NCBI GenBank assembly: GCA_016207865.1
Contig: JACQZD010000134.1
Location: 1-6,125 of the forward strand
Length of the DNA: 6,125 nt
Direction: 5' to 3'
Origin: Nitrospirota bacterium
GTDB lineage: Bacteria > Nitrospirota > Thermodesulfovibrionia > UBA6902 > DSMQ01
Shown: positions 5,872-6,125 of the stretch, in pieces
Layout of the letters: every line of letters begins with the position of its first letter
Position numbering within the stretch: the first letter of the stretch is position 1
The notes under the pieces: generated by a model
The model's database searches: none
What the model saw: only the letters and a program-made list of their open reading frames with translations
Told to the model about the DNA's origin: nothing
Made by a program: the position numbers and the translations under genes

Positions 5872-6125
5872 GCCTGCTTGCTGACCTGCTTTCAAAGGTT
5901 AAACAACAGCAGACAAAACGGGAAATCACGCCGAACCTCAAGAACATCATTGCAACGGAATCTGCCCACAAGAAAAAGATTATCCTGTACTCAGCGCTGT
6001 TGGGCGCAGTTGTAATCTCAGGCATATTAACGGTTTATCTTTTGCAGTCACTTATAGCCCCTTCCGCTAAAAAAACCATTGCCGTGCAGAAACCCCAACG
6101 CATAACAGCACCGGCTCCTAAAACA
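5868..6125 (+). CDS. Bitopic inner-membrane protein, N-terminal 86 residues (truncated by window edge)
   Basis: An open frame of 86 codons running off the right edge, starting at GTG 5868. The start overlaps the transglycosylase stop as GTGA, and GGAG (5859-5862) lies 5 bases upstream, so the start is well supported. The first 37 residues are amphipathic and basic (SLLADLLSKVKQQQ, ending HKKK), then a hydrophobic segment at about 38-59 (IILYSALLGAVVISGILTVYLL) forms one transmembrane helix. A Pro/Ala/Lys-rich linker follows (65-86). A short cytoplasmic end, one helix and a proline-rich periplasmic linker are typical of assembly components such as MshN- or GspB-like proteins of pilus and type II secretion systems. 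A periplasmic repeat or binding domain probably follows outside the window. Family assignment is inference only; nothing in view identifies it. Confidence 0.85.
   Translation, partial: MSLLADLLSKVKQQQTKREITPNLKNIIATESAHKKKIILYSALLGAVVISGILTVYLLQSLIAPSAKKTIAVQKPQRITAPAPKT

Noticed and set aside
5828..6025. Minus-strand frame across the GTGA junction
   Set aside because: It is antisense to a well-supported gene pair with a proper overlap and ribosome site, and has no promoter or terminator of its own.
1..6125. CRISPR arrays, insertion sequences, tRNA or rRNA genes, phage or integrase genes
   Set aside because: No regularly spaced repeats, transposase motifs, terminal inverted repeats or RNA gene signatures were seen by eye anywhere in the window.

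Overview
The window looks like an ordinary chromosomal stretch from an anaerobic or respiratory Gram-negative bacterium. There are no mobile elements, CRISPR arrays or RNA genes. A large exported multiheme c-type cytochrome, an FmdB-type zinc-ribbon protein and a compact AT-leaning gene layout would fit Nitrospirota (Thermodesulfovibrionia-like) or a deltaproteobacterial-type lineage. That placement is an inference from gene types and general resemblance, not from a marker gene or a search.

Left half, minus strand (1-3123): an apparent three-gene operon, read right to left. It has a good sigma-70-type promoter with an extended -10 (3094-3123) and a strong Shine-Dalgarno. The genes are a small FmdB-family zinc-ribbon protein (2751-3044), a xylose-isomerase-like TIM-barrel protein (1983-2747) starting 3 bases after the fmdB-like stop, and DNA polymerase I (start 1960, running off the left edge at residue 653). 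The polymerase has complete 5'-3' nuclease and 3'-5' proofreading domains in view, and the window ends just before polymerase motif A. The TIM-barrel protein keeps residues that line up with all nine metal ligands of endonuclease IV. That is notable for a gene placed directly before polA, although the protein may simply be a sugar-phosphate isomerase/epimerase relative.

Middle (3045-3312): a 268-base divergent intergenic region. It holds the minus-strand promoter, a weaker plus-strand promoter candidate, a perfect 16-base AT-rich palindrome, a 9-base inverted repeat at its two sides, and a 15-codon upstream ORF that overlaps the cytochrome start as ATGA.

Right half, plus strand: an exported 636-residue protein (3313-5223) with an N-terminal carboxypeptidase-regulatory-like beta domain, eight CXXCH heme sites and an aspartate-rich calcium-type loop. 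It is closed by a near-perfect rho-independent terminator (5229-5266). A second transcription unit then starts from a TTGACA/TATTAT promoter with almost no leader. It encodes an exported SLT-type lytic transglycosylase (5338-5871), which overlaps by GTGA a bitopic membrane protein (5868 onward) cut by the right edge. That pair suggests assembly of an envelope-spanning machine such as a pilus or secretion system, but nothing in view names it.

I see no clear-cut novel system. The points most worth a second look are the endonuclease-IV-like ligand set beside polA, the cytochrome architecture, and the regulatory structure upstream of the cytochrome.
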